In this document: positions 36,186 through 45,963 of the stretch, piece by piece
Numbering within the stretch: position 1 is the stretch's first letter
Layout: the number at the start of each line of letters is the position of its first letter
Source: Ihuprevotella massiliensis
GTDB lineage: Bacteria; Bacteroidota; Bacteroidia; Bacteroidales; Bacteroidaceae
Assembly (NCBI GenBank): GCA_900095835.1
Contig: LT608321.1
Span: forward strand, 1,864,052 to 1,928,051
DNA: 64,000 nt
Direction of reading: 5' to 3'
Notes under the pieces: model-generated
The model's input: the letters and a program-made list of their open reading frames with translations, nothing else
Database searches by the model: none
Told to the model about the DNA's origin: nothing
Position numbers and translations under genes: made by a program

Positions 36186-39100
36186 TTAATACCAGTCGAT
36201 GTTGCTAGAGTAACTGCTTCGCTTCTCATATTTCAAAGCGTCTGCCAACTCTGCTGCGCGGGCGCGGAAGGAGAAGTTGAACGAGGAGTAGGGCAACAAT
36301 ACGATGCTACAAGACATCTCAAAGCAGTGCAAATCGCGAGAGAGCGAGGCTGTGGTCATGGAGAGCTTCTTATAGTTGAAGTCGTAGCCCGAAGAGAAGT
36401 TGATGTTCCACCCCTTAGCCAGCGTGATATTGCCCGAGAAGTTGAGCGTCTGTGTGAAGGAGTAGGGGTAGCGCATGTTGCGCGTGTTGATGGGCTTGGA
36501 GCGATCTTCAGCCATGGTGACACCATAACTGAAAGTGAGCGTCCAGGGCAGAGAGAATGCCAGATATCCATCTTCGTCGACGTCGGCAGCCACCTTCTTC
36601 TCATTCTTTTTGTCTTTATTTTTGCGGAGCATGGGATCGGTGTTGGCTTCTTCTTCGTCCAAATCGTCGGAATCTTCTTTGGGGTCAGGACGTTTATCCT
36701 CTTCTTTGGATTTTCCGATGATGCCTTCCCAAACTTTGTCCCAACCACGCCCTGCGAGCAAGCCGAAGAAGGTCATCATCTTCTTGTTGTCGAGGGTGTA
36801 GGAGATGTTTTGGCTCATGCCTTGGAAGCGTCCGAAGCGACCATGGCTCCACTCAGTGCTATTGCCCACAATGACATTGCCCTTTTCGTCAAACTCATAA
36901 GCGTAGGTGGCGAAACGTGCAGCCATGGAGAAGGTGTAGCGAGGGGAGAAGCGCAGACGTACATTGGTGGAGAGGTCACTCCACGGTTGGTAGTCTGTGG
37001 CTAGATTGTAGGACATCGAAGCTGAAAGCTCGTCGATGAGAGAAATCTTGCGGAATCCGCTGGTGTCGGCATCCGACTTGATTTTCATTTCCACATTGTT
37101 GGAAACGCTCATGTTGATGCTTCCTTGTCGTTTGCCAGAGGGGTATCCAAAAGCACCTGAAGCGTAGGGGGAGTATTCTTTTGTTGTTACCTTTCCATTG
37201 CGGTCGGTGTAGACATAGTTGGTGACATAGCCATAGCTGCGTGTGGTGAAGTCAGGTGCGTAAGAGAAACTTACGTTGGGCTTGAAGACGTGGCGAATGG
37301 CTTGAATGCGAGTGCCGAAGAGTTTGCTCCAAGGTTTGTAGAATCCGTAGAGCGTGGTGTTGAACGACATAGAGGCATTCCAATCATAGAGGTTGTAGAA
37401 ACCATAGGTGGTGTCGCGTCGTTCGGCTTGTAAATTGTTGTCCCAGCTGAGGCGTTCGCGTGAGAGATAGGTGCGACCGCTGAAGTTGATGGAGGGAGAG
37501 ATGTTGATGTATTTGAACAGCTGGAAAGTCGCATCAATGGGCACGCGGTGCTGCATACCGTTTCTCCACTTGAGTAGGGGAGTGTGGAAGAGTTTGTCTT
37601 CCTTGGTGTTGATGGAGTTGGTGAATTGTCCCGTGTAAGAAAGACTGATTTTCTCGTACCAGCGCTCTTTACCCACCGCCTTCTTGCGGCGGAAGGGGTA
37701 GAAGCGATTGACATTGATGGAGAGGTCGGGCAAGGTGATGGCGAGCGAAGAGTCGCGCATGTTTTGCGTGATGTTGCTTGATCCCGAAAGGGAGATGCCG
37801 AGCGAAGGAATGTTGTGGGTGAAACTTACCGAAGAGGCACGTGTAGACTGGGTGTAGGCAGTGGGGGTGTAGAGCGAGGTGAGGTTGCTGCGCTCATAGT
37901 TTTGTGAGGCATAATTGACACGTGCTGAGAAAGAAGTGTTGGGGTTGGCCTTCGCATCGGAAGAGTGCGACCACTGCACTTTGAGACTCGTGGTTTTGGA
38001 GAAGTCTGGCAGGTTCTTTTCGCCTGTGATGGTGGTGAGATAAGAGACGTAGAAGTTGCCGCGATAGGCATATCGCTTGGCATAGTTGGTTTCTGCCGAT
38101 AGCCCCCACGAACCTTTGGTGTAGAGTTCTCCCAAAAGTTTGAGGTCCATGCGGTCGCTCAAGGCAAAATAGTAACCACCATCGCGGAGGTAAAAGCCGC
38201 GTGAGGTTTCATCACCATAACTGGGCATGATGATACCCGAAGAATATTTCTTGTTGAAGGGGAAGAATCCATAAGGAATGGCGAGTGGTAGCGGTACATC
38301 GGCTACTACCAAATAGGCTGGTCCGAAGAAGGTTTCCTTACCGGGCGACACCTTGGCTCGCGTGAGCTGGAGATAAAAGTGAGGATGGTCGGCATCGCAG
38401 GTGGTGTATTGCGCATCTTGGAGATAGAAGTTGCCATCGTTGGAGCGTTTTGAATCAACACTGCGCAAGAAACCATTACCTTGAGTGGTCTTTACCTTTT
38501 CGATAAATCCTTTTTTGGTCTTGAAATTGAACGACATGCGCTCACTTTCATAGTTTTCACTCCCTTGTTTATAGATGGGAGTGCCTTTCATGGCTTTGCC
38601 TGTGCTATCGGGTACCCCCTGTGCATGGACGATGGTAGAGTCCATGTTGAGCGTAATATAGTCAGCACTCAAATCCATGTTTTGATAGTGCACCTTGGCT
38701 TCACCATAAAGATGGGCAAAACCCGTGGTGGCATCGTAGACCAAGGAGTCCTTTGCCATGTAATCCACGGGCGCTTCCAAGCCCGAACGCTGACGGGTGG
38801 TGTCGAGCTTGGCAGAATCTGCCAGAGCCTTGGCATTGCTTACCGCAATCGTGGTGTCGCGTCGCAAGGTGCGGCTCAAACTATCGAGGTTGCCGGCTGG
38901 GGTGCGGTGCACGCTGTCGAGTGTTTGTGGCAAAGGGGAATTGCGATCTGCCTTCGCCACGAGTGCACTGTCGGATGAGGCAAGCGTGCTGAGCACTTGT
39001 GCGGTGTCTTCTACTGCATCGTTCAGCGCGCGGGTGCTCACAGCATTGGTGTCCGCTGCAACTGAAGGGGCAACGGAAGCGGAAGTCGTCGTGGAGGTCG

Positions 39101-39302
39101 CTATGGGGTGTGGTCGTCCAGACATGAGGACGCTTAGATTGCACCCAACGAGGGTGCTAGCCAATAGGAGAACGACTCCCCAGAGTAGGATTCTATGATG
39201 GATGATGCGTGGCAAGTGAGTTGTCTGATAGGAATGTATGATGAAAATAACCCTTAGCAAAGATGGCTTTTGACCAACACAGAAGAGGTGATCTCTCTGC
39301 AC
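36186..39302 (-). CDS. lptD: LPS-assembly protein LptD (putative)
   Basis: Outer-membrane barrel of 1038 residues expected to insert lipopolysaccharide into the outer leaflet. An OstA/LptA-like N-terminal domain lies at about 180-290 (DATTGFAHLYGEAKVHYQNM), followed by the LptD signature region (AIPYGFFPFNKKYSSGIIMP, near 360) and a large beta barrel ending in YSSNIDWY. An acidic insert (EDKRPDPKEDSDDLDEEEAN) sits near 900, probably in an extracellular loop. The hydrophobic N-terminal segment ends in LLLASTLVGC, which looks like a lipobox; a TTG at 39215 would give a normal-length signal, while ATG 39302 adds 29 residues. Promoter at 39331-39338. Confidence 0.85.
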   Translation of the reverse strand: MQRDHLFCVGQKPSLLRVIFIIHSYQTTHLPRIIHHRILLWGVVLLLASTLVGCNLSVLMSGRPHPIATSTTTSASVAPSVAADTNAVSTRALNDAVEDTAQVLSTLASSDSALVAKADRNSPLPQTLDSVHRTPAGNLDSLSRTLRRDTTIAVSNAKALADSAKLDTTRQRSGLEAPVDYMAKDSLVYDATTGFAHLYGEAKVHYQNMDLSADYITLNMDSTIVHAQGVPDSTGKAMKGTPIYKQGSENYESERMSFNFKTKKGFIEKVKTTQGNGFLRSVDSKRSNDGNFYLQDAQYTTCDADHPHFYLQLTRAKVSPGKETFFGPAYLVVADVPLPLAIPYGFFPFNKKYSSGIIMPSYGDETSRGFYLRDGGYYFALSDRMDLKLLGELYTKGSWGLSAETNYAKRYAYRGNFYVSYLTTITGEKNLPDFSKTTSLKVQWSHSSDAKANPNTSFSARVNYASQNYERSNLTSLYTPTAYTQSTRASSVSFTHNIPSLGISLSGSSNITQNMRDSSLAITLPDLSINVNRFYPFRRKKAVGKERWYEKISLSYTGQFTNSINTKEDKLFHTPLLKWRNGMQHRVPIDATFQLFKYINISPSINFSGRTYLSRERLSWDNNLQAERRDTTYGFYNLYDWNASMSFNTTLYGFYKPWSKLFGTRIQAIRHVFKPNVSFSYAPDFTTRSYGYVTNYVYTDRNGKVTTKEYSPYASGAFGYPSGKRQGSINMSVSNNVEMKIKSDADTSGFRKISLIDELSASMSYNLATDYQPWSDLSTNVRLRFSPRYTFSMAARFATYAYEFDEKGNVIVGNSTEWSHGRFGRFQGMSQNISYTLDNKKMMTFFGLLAGRGWDKVWEGIIGKSKEEDKRPDPKEDSDDLDEEEANTDPMLRKNKDKKNEKKVAADVDEDGYLAFSLPWTLTFSYGVTMAEDRSKPINTRNMRYPYSFTQTLNFSGNITLAKGWNINFSSGYDFNYKKLSMTTASLSRDLHCFEMSCSIVLLPYSSFNFSFRARAAELADALKYEKRSSYSSNIDWY

Positions 39303-39330
39303 TGGTGCTAGCTTTGCCGCAGACTAGGGG

Positions 39331-39338
39331 CAAAGTTA
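39331..39338 (-). promoter_or_regulatory. Promoter -7 box of lptD
   Basis: TAACTTTG on the minus strand in the 43-nt gap between the HD gene stop and lptD, about 29 nt before ATG 39302. Confidence 0.45.
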
Positions 39339-39345
39339 CGATTTT

Positions 39346-39951
39346 CTATTCGAAAAGCTCTGCCCAGCAGCGGAATTTCTCCACTCCAGCATCGCCAAAC
39401 TTTTCTAAACTCGCGATGGTCTGAGCGATGCTGCGTTCGCGCTCCAAGTGGCTTTTGCTATAAAACTTATCGGCGTAACAAATGATTTGCTCTTCGATGG
39501 TTTCTGGCAGAAGGTCTTGGTCGGGCATGGGAAGACCACGCTGAGCGATGACTTGGCGCGTGAGTCCTGTTCCGGTGTGGCGCTCGCAGATGCGCGCAAG
39601 GGCTTCATAGAAAGATGTGTCTTCTTCTTGCAGTGAGGACGTACTTCCCTCGTGTTCCGCCTTTTGACGCAGCAACTCGGCTTCTTCGCGCAGGAGTTGC
39701 GCCCCGATGATGCCATGGAGCAGGTAGTGCGCTGTGCCATGACAGTGGATGCCAGGTGCGTCTGTGCGGAAGATGCCGATGTCGTGTAGCATGGCACCAG
39801 CTTCCACTAGGGCGCGATTGGCTCCTAGTTCGGGATGTCGATCCACAATCTGTAGCGCACGTGTGCAAACTTGCCGACTGTGGTGCAGCAACATGCGACG
39901 CAGTGCGTTGTCTTCGGGATAGTAGCGGTAGAGAAGTGCGAGATAATCCAT
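39346..39951 (-). CDS. HD-domain phosphohydrolase
   Basis: Soluble protein of 201 residues. The HD metal-binding set is visible: HHSRQVCTRAL (His near 24), AGAMLHDIGIF (HD near 55-56) and later GIIGAQLL and CYADKFYSK motifs. HD proteins of this size are often nucleotidases or nucleic-acid-related phosphohydrolases; the substrate cannot be told. It is the last gene before lptD, transcribed in the same direction as rodA and the membrane-anchored protein upstream. Confidence 0.8.
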   Translation of the reverse strand: MDYLALLYRYYPEDNALRRMLLHHSRQVCTRALQIVDRHPELGANRALVEAGAMLHDIGIFRTDAPGIHCHGTAHYLLHGIIGAQLLREEAELLRQKAEHEGSTSSLQEEDTSFYEALARICERHTGTGLTRQVIAQRGLPMPDQDLLPETIEEQIICYADKFYSKSHLERERSIAQTIASLEKFGDAGVEKFRCWAELFE

Positions 39952-40037
39952 AGGCTATGTGGTGGAAGAGCAGAAGAAATGGAAATTCCTGCGGAAGCGT
40001 CGGACGATTTTATAAAAACGGGAGAATTGTGCTTTTA

Positions 40038-40742
40038 TTATTTTGTCGTTGACGTACCAGTGCGGGGGGCGGTTGTCGATCTACTGCCGTGAGCAGGGTT
40101 GGCGTGCGAGGCATTGCTACCAGCGGCATTGGATTTTGTCGTGGAAGTATTGGGTTTTGCCGTGGCGGGAGTGGACTTAGCCGCAGGAGCATTGGGCTTT
40201 GCAGGCGTCACATTGGGTTTAGCAGAAGTTGGCGCATTGGGTTTTGGGGCTAAAGGAGCCGGAGTGCGCTCAGATTCTTCGTTGTCATTGGCGTCTTCCT
40301 CACCTTGGTTTTGTCCATCGGCAAAGCCTTGGGCATAACCGCGCTTGTAGGCATCTGCATAGTTTCTGCGTTGAGCCTCTGTGGGAAACTTTGATGTATC
40401 ATCATAAGAGGCGCGCTCCATGTCGTCTAGCCCATCTTGTAGTCCTGCAAAATAGCCATCTTCATAACCTGCATCAGAGGGAAGGCGCAAATCCATGGAC
40501 ACGGTGTCGGTGGGTTGTGCTGTGTTGGTGTCGCTCGAGGAGAAATCCTCGGTTGGTGCTACTGTGGTGTCGGGAGTTGCCATGCGTTGCGCGCTGTCGC
40601 GTGCTGCAAACCCCTCGGGAGTGAGGGGTACGTCGGAAGAGCGTTTCAAAAAAATGATGATGCCAACGGCAAGCAATACCACAGCGATAAAGAGGATGCT
40701 GCGGATAATGGTTTCGTTGCGATCAGAAGATGGGTTTGCCAT
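40038..40742 (-). CDS. Membrane-anchored protein with G-D-G repeats and Pro/Ala/Lys-rich tail (unknown)
   Basis: Protein of 234 residues: one N-terminal membrane helix (ILFIAVVLLAVGIIIFL, 16-32), an acidic linker, then two G/D repeats (AGYEDGYFAGLQDGLDD near 95 and YKRGYAQGFADGQNQG near 135) like the spaced glycine repeats of Yae1-type proteins. The tail of about 80 residues is low-complexity (AKPNAPAAKSTPATAKPN). Not recognised beyond that. It lies 69 nt downstream of rodA and so may be part of the cell-wall operon; a periplasmic scaffold role is possible (inference). Confidence 0.7.
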   Translation of the reverse strand: MANPSSDRNETIIRSILFIAVVLLAVGIIIFLKRSSDVPLTPEGFAARDSAQRMATPDTTVAPTEDFSSSDTNTAQPTDTVSMDLRLPSDAGYEDGYFAGLQDGLDDMERASYDDTSKFPTEAQRRNYADAYKRGYAQGFADGQNQGEEDANDNEESERTPAPLAPKPNAPTSAKPNVTPAKPNAPAAKSTPATAKPNTSTTKSNAAGSNASHANPAHGSRSTTAPRTGTSTTK

Positions 40743-40811
40743 ATTGTGTTATCCCAGAGAGTTATCTTTGTTAGAAGTAGAATCGAAGCAAGTTTAGTCT
40801 AGCTTGTGCGC

Positions 40812-42278
40812 CTATCTGCGCTTGCGTCCTGCGTCGATGCGGAGGAAGATGAAGAGCAGGAGGGTGAATCCCCATAATGATGAACCACCATAGGAGAAAA
40901 AGGGTAGTGGAATGCCGATTACTGGAGCCACACCGAGCACCATGCCAATGTTGATGAAGACGTGGAAGAGTAAGATCGACAGTACGCAATAGCCAAAGAC
41001 GCGTCCAAACCTGGTAGTTTGCCGTTCGGCTAGATAAATGAGACGCCAGATGAGGGCTAGGAAAAGCAGGAGTACTGCACTTGCTCCCAAAAAACCTTCT
41101 TCTTCTCCTACGGTGCAGAAAATGAAGTCGGTGTCTTGTTCTGGCACATAGTCAAGCTTGGTCTGCGTGCCGTTCATGAAGCCCTTGCCTTGTAGTCCAC
41201 CAGAACCGATGGCTATCTTAGACTGCGTCACATTGTAGGACGCATCTCTGTCTTCCTCGATGCCGAGTAGTACACGGATGCGCGTGCGCTGATAGTCCTT
41301 CATTACATTGTTGAGGGCGTAGTCAGAAGCATAGAGAAAACCAATGCTTCCGAGCGAGAAGGCACTGATGAGGAGGAAGGTGCGCATGCGTTGTCCCAAC
41401 CATTGCAGACCGATGTAGCTGATCATGGCGACTCCTCCAGCCAGTTGTGCCCAACTGATGTCGAAGGGGTAAATCCAAAGGGAAACGGCATAAGCAATGA
41501 CATGGAGCAAGATGCCCCATAGGAGGATGCGCTGGGCGTGTTCGGGTTGTTTGGGACAGTAGACTCGGAGCATGCCAATGGTGAAAATCCAAATGAGTGC
41601 CATGACAATCACTTCGCCCAAGGAGGACAATGTGCCAGGTAAGGCAACATCGCCTTGACCGATGCCGATGACAAAATAGGCTACTGCGGCAACTCCGCAG
41701 AAGAGTATGCTTCCTGGCATGCCCTCACGATAGAACATGAGGAAAAACGACAGATAGACTAGGGCAGACCCCGTCTCTTTTTGTAAGATAATCAGGGCAA
41801 AAGGTAGAAGCACCACGCCAGCAGCACGGAGAAAATTTCGCCGTTCGTTGAGGGTGAATCCATATTGTCCAATGAGTTTTGCCACCATGAGCGAGGTGGC
41901 ACATTTGGCAAATTCTGCCGGTTGGAGCGACACAGGACCCAGTGATATCCACGAGCGCGAACCTTTGATGTCATGCGCAATAAATGGGGTGACCAGCAAC
42001 AAGAGCATCATACCCCAATAGAACAAGTCGGCGAGCATGTCGAAATAGCGGTCGTCGAACATGAGAATGACGGCTCCCAGTCCGAGAGAGCAGCAAATCC
42101 AAACTAATTGTTTGCCTGGACGTGTGTCGAACGACAAGAAGTCTATGCCACCGAAACTGTGACTAGCTCCGCACACACTGAGCCAGCCGAAGGCTAGGAG
42201 GGTGAGGAAGATGAGCAACACCCATCCGTCTGCTCGGAAAGCGGGGTTGAGTTGAAGATTATCGCGCTTGTCTGCCAT
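40812..42278 (-). CDS. rodA: Peptidoglycan glycosyltransferase RodA (SEDS)
   Basis: Integral membrane SEDS glycosyltransferase of 488 residues that polymerises lipid II during elongation. ATG 42278 (MADKRDNLQLNPAFRADGWV) fits the family; the frame opens at 42341 but that part overlaps mrdA widely. Ten or more membrane segments. Family signatures include GSRSWISLGPVSLQPAEFAK near 100 and GIPLPFFSYGGSSLWG near the C terminus. The start overlaps the end of mrdA by 20 nt, so RodA and its partner transpeptidase are coupled. Confidence 0.95.
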   Translation of the reverse strand: MADKRDNLQLNPAFRADGWVLLIFLTLLAFGWLSVCGASHSFGGIDFLSFDTRPGKQLVWICCSLGLGAVILMFDDRYFDMLADLFYWGMMLLLLVTPFIAHDIKGSRSWISLGPVSLQPAEFAKCATSLMVAKLIGQYGFTLNERRNFLRAAGVVLLPFALIILQKETGSALVYLSFFLMFYREGMPGSILFCGVAAVAYFVIGIGQGDVALPGTLSSLGEVIVMALIWIFTIGMLRVYCPKQPEHAQRILLWGILLHVIAYAVSLWIYPFDISWAQLAGGVAMISYIGLQWLGQRMRTFLLISAFSLGSIGFLYASDYALNNVMKDYQRTRIRVLLGIEEDRDASYNVTQSKIAIGSGGLQGKGFMNGTQTKLDYVPEQDTDFIFCTVGEEEGFLGASAVLLLFLALIWRLIYLAERQTTRFGRVFGYCVLSILLFHVFINIGMVLGVAPVIGIPLPFFSYGGSSLWGFTLLLFIFLRIDAGRKRR

Positions 42279-44109
42279 AACTGATGTGACGATGTTGGAA
42301 GGTGTTGGCTTTGATTTCTGACGACGCAGACAGTTTACCATTTACATATTGCTCCATGATGAGAGAGCCTATCGGCACGGCAAAGTCGGCACCGAATCCG
42401 CCATTTTCTACATAGACACAGACGGCTATCTTGGGATTGTTCATCGGAGCAAAGCCCATAAATGCCGAGTGGTCGTGACCGCGGTTTTGCGCTGTGCCAG
42501 TTTTACCACAAACCTGCACGCCAGGGAAATCTGCACCTCGACAGGTACCTTGTTCCACTGCGCGGCGCATGCCTGCTACTGCGTAATTATAGTAGCGTCG
42601 GTCCACTTTTGTGCGACGCATATTGGTATAGGTAGTGTCGATGCGCTCACCTTGCACGCTGTGCACCACATGAGGCACGTAGAAATGTCCGCGGTTGGCG
42701 ATGGTCGCTGCGAGATTGGCTATCTGCAGTGGAGTGGAAGTGACCTCACCTTGTCCGATGGAGATGGAAATGACGGTGAGTGCATTCCACGATTTTTTGT
42801 AGGCTTTGTCGTAATATGCCGCGTTGGGAATCATGCCTCGACGTTCTCCGGGAAGGTCTATCCCAAGTTTATAGCCAAAACCCATCGCCACGAGATGGTC
42901 TTTCCAGTGAGTCATGGCATTTTGCACGCTACCATATTTCCCTTTGTTGCCAAACATGCGCAGGAGATTCCAACAGAAATAGGCATTACAACTCGTGCCG
43001 ATGGCAGGAACAAGGTTGATGGGTGAGGCGTGTCCGTGACATCCGAGGTGGAGCCCTTTGTAGTTGAAGCCATGATGGCAGGGGAAAGCCACGCTAGGAT
43101 TGATGCTTCCCTCTTGCAGTCCTAGGAGAGCTTGGGAGATTTTGAAGGTAGAGCCTGGAGGGTAGAGCCCACCAATGGCGCGATTGAGGAGAGGTCTTCG
43201 CTCATCGCGCATGAGCACACTCATGTGTTTGCTGCGATCACGGCCTGCCATGCTACGTGGGTCGTAGGTGGGTGCCGAAGCCATGGCAATGATTTCTCCC
43301 GTGGCAGGTTCGATGGCTACGATGGCTCCGAGTTTTCCTTCCAACAAACGCTCTGCGAGTTGTTGAGTGGCAAGGTCGATGCCTAGCGTCAAGTTGCGAC
43401 CAGGATGGGCTTGCGTGTCGAATTTTCCATCCATATATCTGCCTTGTGTGCGACCGTGTACGTCGCGGAGCATGATGCGCATGCCTTTCTCTCCACGAAG
43501 GGCTTTCTCGTAACTGCGTTCTACCCCAAGTTTGCCGATGTAGTCACCGCTCTTATAATAAGCATCACTGTCGACGTCTGCTTGGTTCACCTCTGCCACG
43601 TCGCCTAAGATGTGCGCACCGATGCCACTGGCATAGCGGCGCACACTGCGTTTTTCGACACTGAATCCGTTGAAACGAAAGAGTTTCTCGCGGAATTTGG
43701 AAAAGTCTTGTGCGGGGATTTGGCTCATAAAGAGCTGAGGTGTGTTGCGCGAATAGCCTGGATTTTTCTTGGAATCTTTGATTTCCGCCATCCGTGCGAT
43801 ATATTCCTCTTTGGTAATGCCAACGGTGGTGCAGAAGTCTAGGGTGTCGATGCCATGTTGGTCTTGCATCGTCACAAGGATGTTGTAAGAAGGCTCGTTA
43901 TAGACGAGGAGTTTGCCGTTGCGGTCCATGATGAGACCGCGAGAGGGATAGATGATTTCTTTGCGAAAAGCGTTGGAGTCGGCACTCTTGCGGTAGTCAT
44001 CGCTCATGAGTTGCAGCGTGAATAAGCGAATGAGGTAGACCGCGATGATGACTGCCGCCACCGCGCCTACTACAAATCTTCGCTTTTCATAACTGTAATC
44101 TTGGGACAT
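42259..44109 (-). CDS. mrdA: Penicillin-binding protein 2 (elongasome transpeptidase)
   Basis: Class B PBP of 616 residues that cross-links peptidoglycan in the elongasome. One N-terminal membrane helix (VVGAVAAVIIAVYLIRLFTL), a PBP dimerisation domain (about 50-230), and the transpeptidase domain. The active-site Ser is in PPGSTFKISQ (near 315), the SxN motif in GTSCNAYFC, and the third motif in VCGKTGTAQN. It lies between mreD and rodA as in other Bacteroidales. The 240-nt gap to mreD holds a few TTAGACG heptamers. Confidence 0.96.
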   Translation of the reverse strand: MSQDYSYEKRRFVVGAVAAVIIAVYLIRLFTLQLMSDDYRKSADSNAFRKEIIYPSRGLIMDRNGKLLVYNEPSYNILVTMQDQHGIDTLDFCTTVGITKEEYIARMAEIKDSKKNPGYSRNTPQLFMSQIPAQDFSKFREKLFRFNGFSVEKRSVRRYASGIGAHILGDVAEVNQADVDSDAYYKSGDYIGKLGVERSYEKALRGEKGMRIMLRDVHGRTQGRYMDGKFDTQAHPGRNLTLGIDLATQQLAERLLEGKLGAIVAIEPATGEIIAMASAPTYDPRSMAGRDRSKHMSVLMRDERRPLLNRAIGGLYPPGSTFKISQALLGLQEGSINPSVAFPCHHGFNYKGLHLGCHGHASPINLVPAIGTSCNAYFCWNLLRMFGNKGKYGSVQNAMTHWKDHLVAMGFGYKLGIDLPGERRGMIPNAAYYDKAYKKSWNALTVISISIGQGEVTSTPLQIANLAATIANRGHFYVPHVVHSVQGERIDTTYTNMRRTKVDRRYYNYAVAGMRRAVEQGTCRGADFPGVQVCGKTGTAQNRGHDHSAFMGFAPMNNPKIAVCVYVENGGFGADFAVPIGSLIMEQYVNGKLSASSEIKANTFQHRHISYGRQAR

Positions 44110-44349
44110 AATTTAGACGTTGGTCGTTAGAGATTAGACTTTCGAGCGTTTCCGCTATTGCTCTTCGTAAAACCGAAGGTGAAATCCGTGAAATATAAGG
44201 AATAATGCTTATCCTGTAGCCTTTCGGCTCATGAGAAACTAACGCTACATGGCTTTATCAGTGTGTAGCATCGCTTGCTTCTTTCGCCTGCTTAGCGATA
44301 ATTTTTGCACAGCGTGACTTTTTCCTTGTGTTGCAGGGCTTTTCGTGCG
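44110..44349. other. Spacer between mreD and mrdA
   Basis: Near the mrdA start it contains TTAGACGTTGGTCGTTAGAG and TTAGACTTT, a short version of the heptamer spacers. No terminator or gene is visible in the remaining 200 nt. Confidence 0.5.
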
Positions 44350-44913
44350 CTAGACACTTCGAGATGTGTTTCTGAGTTTCTCAAAAGTTGCCATGAATAT
44401 CACGGTCAATGCCGTGCTACTCAACACTTCAATCAGCAGGCGAAGTGGGTCGAAGAGCGAGAAAGTCTCGAGGAGGAAAAAGACCAGCATGTGAAGAAAC
44501 GTCACAGAGATAGCGAATTTCAGAAAGCCGCTCCATTGCATGGTGCGGATGGAGGGCGTGAACTCCTCTTCTAGTTTGTCGTCAGGCGCAAAGGCACGCA
44601 ATAAAAGTGGTGTGATGAGCCCTACGAGTGTCAGAGCACCAGCAGCGACGCCAACGGTGTTGCTCAAGGTGTCGACAACGAGCCCTAGGGCGAAGCCCAA
44701 CACTACGTATATCCATCGCGCAGTGCCATGAGGTAGCATGATGAGGGCATAGACATACGGCATTGGAGTGGCATATTGCAACAAGTGGATATGGTTGAAC
44801 ACTAAGGTTTGGGCGAGAATGAGACCCAATATCCAAAGGATGCGAGGGAGGATGACGTTAAACATTTGATATGCGTCGTTATAGCTTGGTTCGGGGTTGG
44901 CAAGAGCAGACAA
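44350..44913 (-). CDS. mreD: Rod-shape protein MreD
   Basis: Membrane protein of 187 residues with five to six hydrophobic segments (ILWILGLILAQTLVFNHIHL, ALIMLPHGTARWIYVVLGFA, LGLVVDTLSNTVGVAAGALT and others). It links MreC to PBP2/RodA in the elongasome. Sequence conservation is low in this family; the call rests on size, topology and position between mreC and mrdA. Met17 (44865, MFNVILPRILWILG) would be a more typical N terminus, but ATG 44913 is also close (25 nt) to the mreC stop. Confidence 0.88.
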   Translation of the reverse strand: MSALANPEPSYNDAYQMFNVILPRILWILGLILAQTLVFNHIHLLQYATPMPYVYALIMLPHGTARWIYVVLGFALGLVVDTLSNTVGVAAGALTLVGLITPLLLRAFAPDDKLEEEFTPSIRTMQWSGFLKFAISVTFLHMLVFFLLETFSLFDPLRLLIEVLSSTALTVIFMATFEKLRNTSRSV

Positions 44914-44938
44914 GAGATGATGGACCTTCTCTTGGTAT

Positions 44939-45790
44939 TTATTGAAGACTATCGGCTTTCTCTTGTAATTGTTGGATTTCTGCTTTGTAAGGAGTTACCA
45001 CAACATTGACATCGCGCAAATTGGCAAAGTCAGTGCCAAGGACAATGTCCAAGCGATAGCTCTGTCCATCGGATGAGTTGCTCACCTTGTGCACGCGACC
45101 CACGAAGATGCCGGGAGGAAAAACCGAAGAATATCCCGAAGTTTCGATCACATTTCCTGCGCGCGCCTTGGCATAGCGTGGCACATCATCGAGTTGCGCC
45201 ATGCGAGTGCTACCGCCGTCCCATTGCAGATAACCAAAATAGTTCTTTCCACGCACCCGACAAGAGATGCTCGATTTGGTGTGCGTCACTGGGAGTACTA
45301 AAGCATAGTTTTCGCCTACGAGGTAGACAATCCCTATGACACCTCCACCGCCCACAACACCCATCTCTGGGCGGATACCGTCTTTTCGTCCGCGGTTGAT
45401 CACCAAATATCCATCATGCCCACGGCGCACTCCATTACTCACCACACGCGCTGGGAGCAACTGGAAGCCCGCAAGTTCTTGTCGCACCTTACGTTCGGTA
45501 AATGTGGTGTCGTGCGTTGCAGAGTCTAGTGCAGCGCGCAGCACCGCATTTTCTTGTTGCAGTTTCGTGTTCTCTGTGGTGAGAATCGCGTTGATATCTC
45601 CGAGTTTGAAATAGGCTTCGAGCGCAGCATAGGTCTCATTGGTCTTTGCTGCGCTTTCGTTTGCCGCAGTGTTCCACACGCTCCCTTGGTAGTTGTTGAA
45701 CTGGAAAAGGAGCGTCAAACTAATACCCTCCAAGAGAATGAAGAGAAAGAGATAGTTGTAGCGGCGAAGGAAGTCGAGGAGTATTTGCAT
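44939..45790 (-). CDS. mreC: Rod-shape protein MreC
   Basis: Bitopic inner-membrane protein of 283 residues with a periplasmic beta domain. ATG 45790 (MQILLDFLRRYNYLFLFILL) gives the usual short cytosolic tail before the helix; ATG 45811 is possible. A coiled-coil stretch (about 60-100, AILTTENTKLQQENAVLRAA) precedes the MreC domain (VVSNGVRRGHDGYLVINRGR, GRKDGIRPEMGVV). It connects MreB filaments to the cell-wall enzymes. Confidence 0.94.
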   Translation of the reverse strand: MQILLDFLRRYNYLFLFILLEGISLTLLFQFNNYQGSVWNTAANESAAKTNETYAALEAYFKLGDINAILTTENTKLQQENAVLRAALDSATHDTTFTERKVRQELAGFQLLPARVVSNGVRRGHDGYLVINRGRKDGIRPEMGVVGGGGVIGIVYLVGENYALVLPVTHTKSSISCRVRGKNYFGYLQWDGGSTRMAQLDDVPRYAKARAGNVIETSGYSSVFPPGIFVGRVHKVSNSSDGQSYRLDIVLGTDFANLRDVNVVVTPYKAEIQQLQEKADSLQ

Positions 45791-45963
45791 CGTTGGGGAT
45801 ATGATGGGCAAAAGCCCTGCCTACAGAAGAGACAGGGCGAAGGTTGCGCAGTATTTACTGCAAGGATGCGGGCTGCTCTCCAAAGGACGAACGCTGTGTT
45901 CAGCGAGAATTCATTCAGAAAGCAGGGAGGTCATCATGACAAAAGCCTAAAAGGCACATGGAC

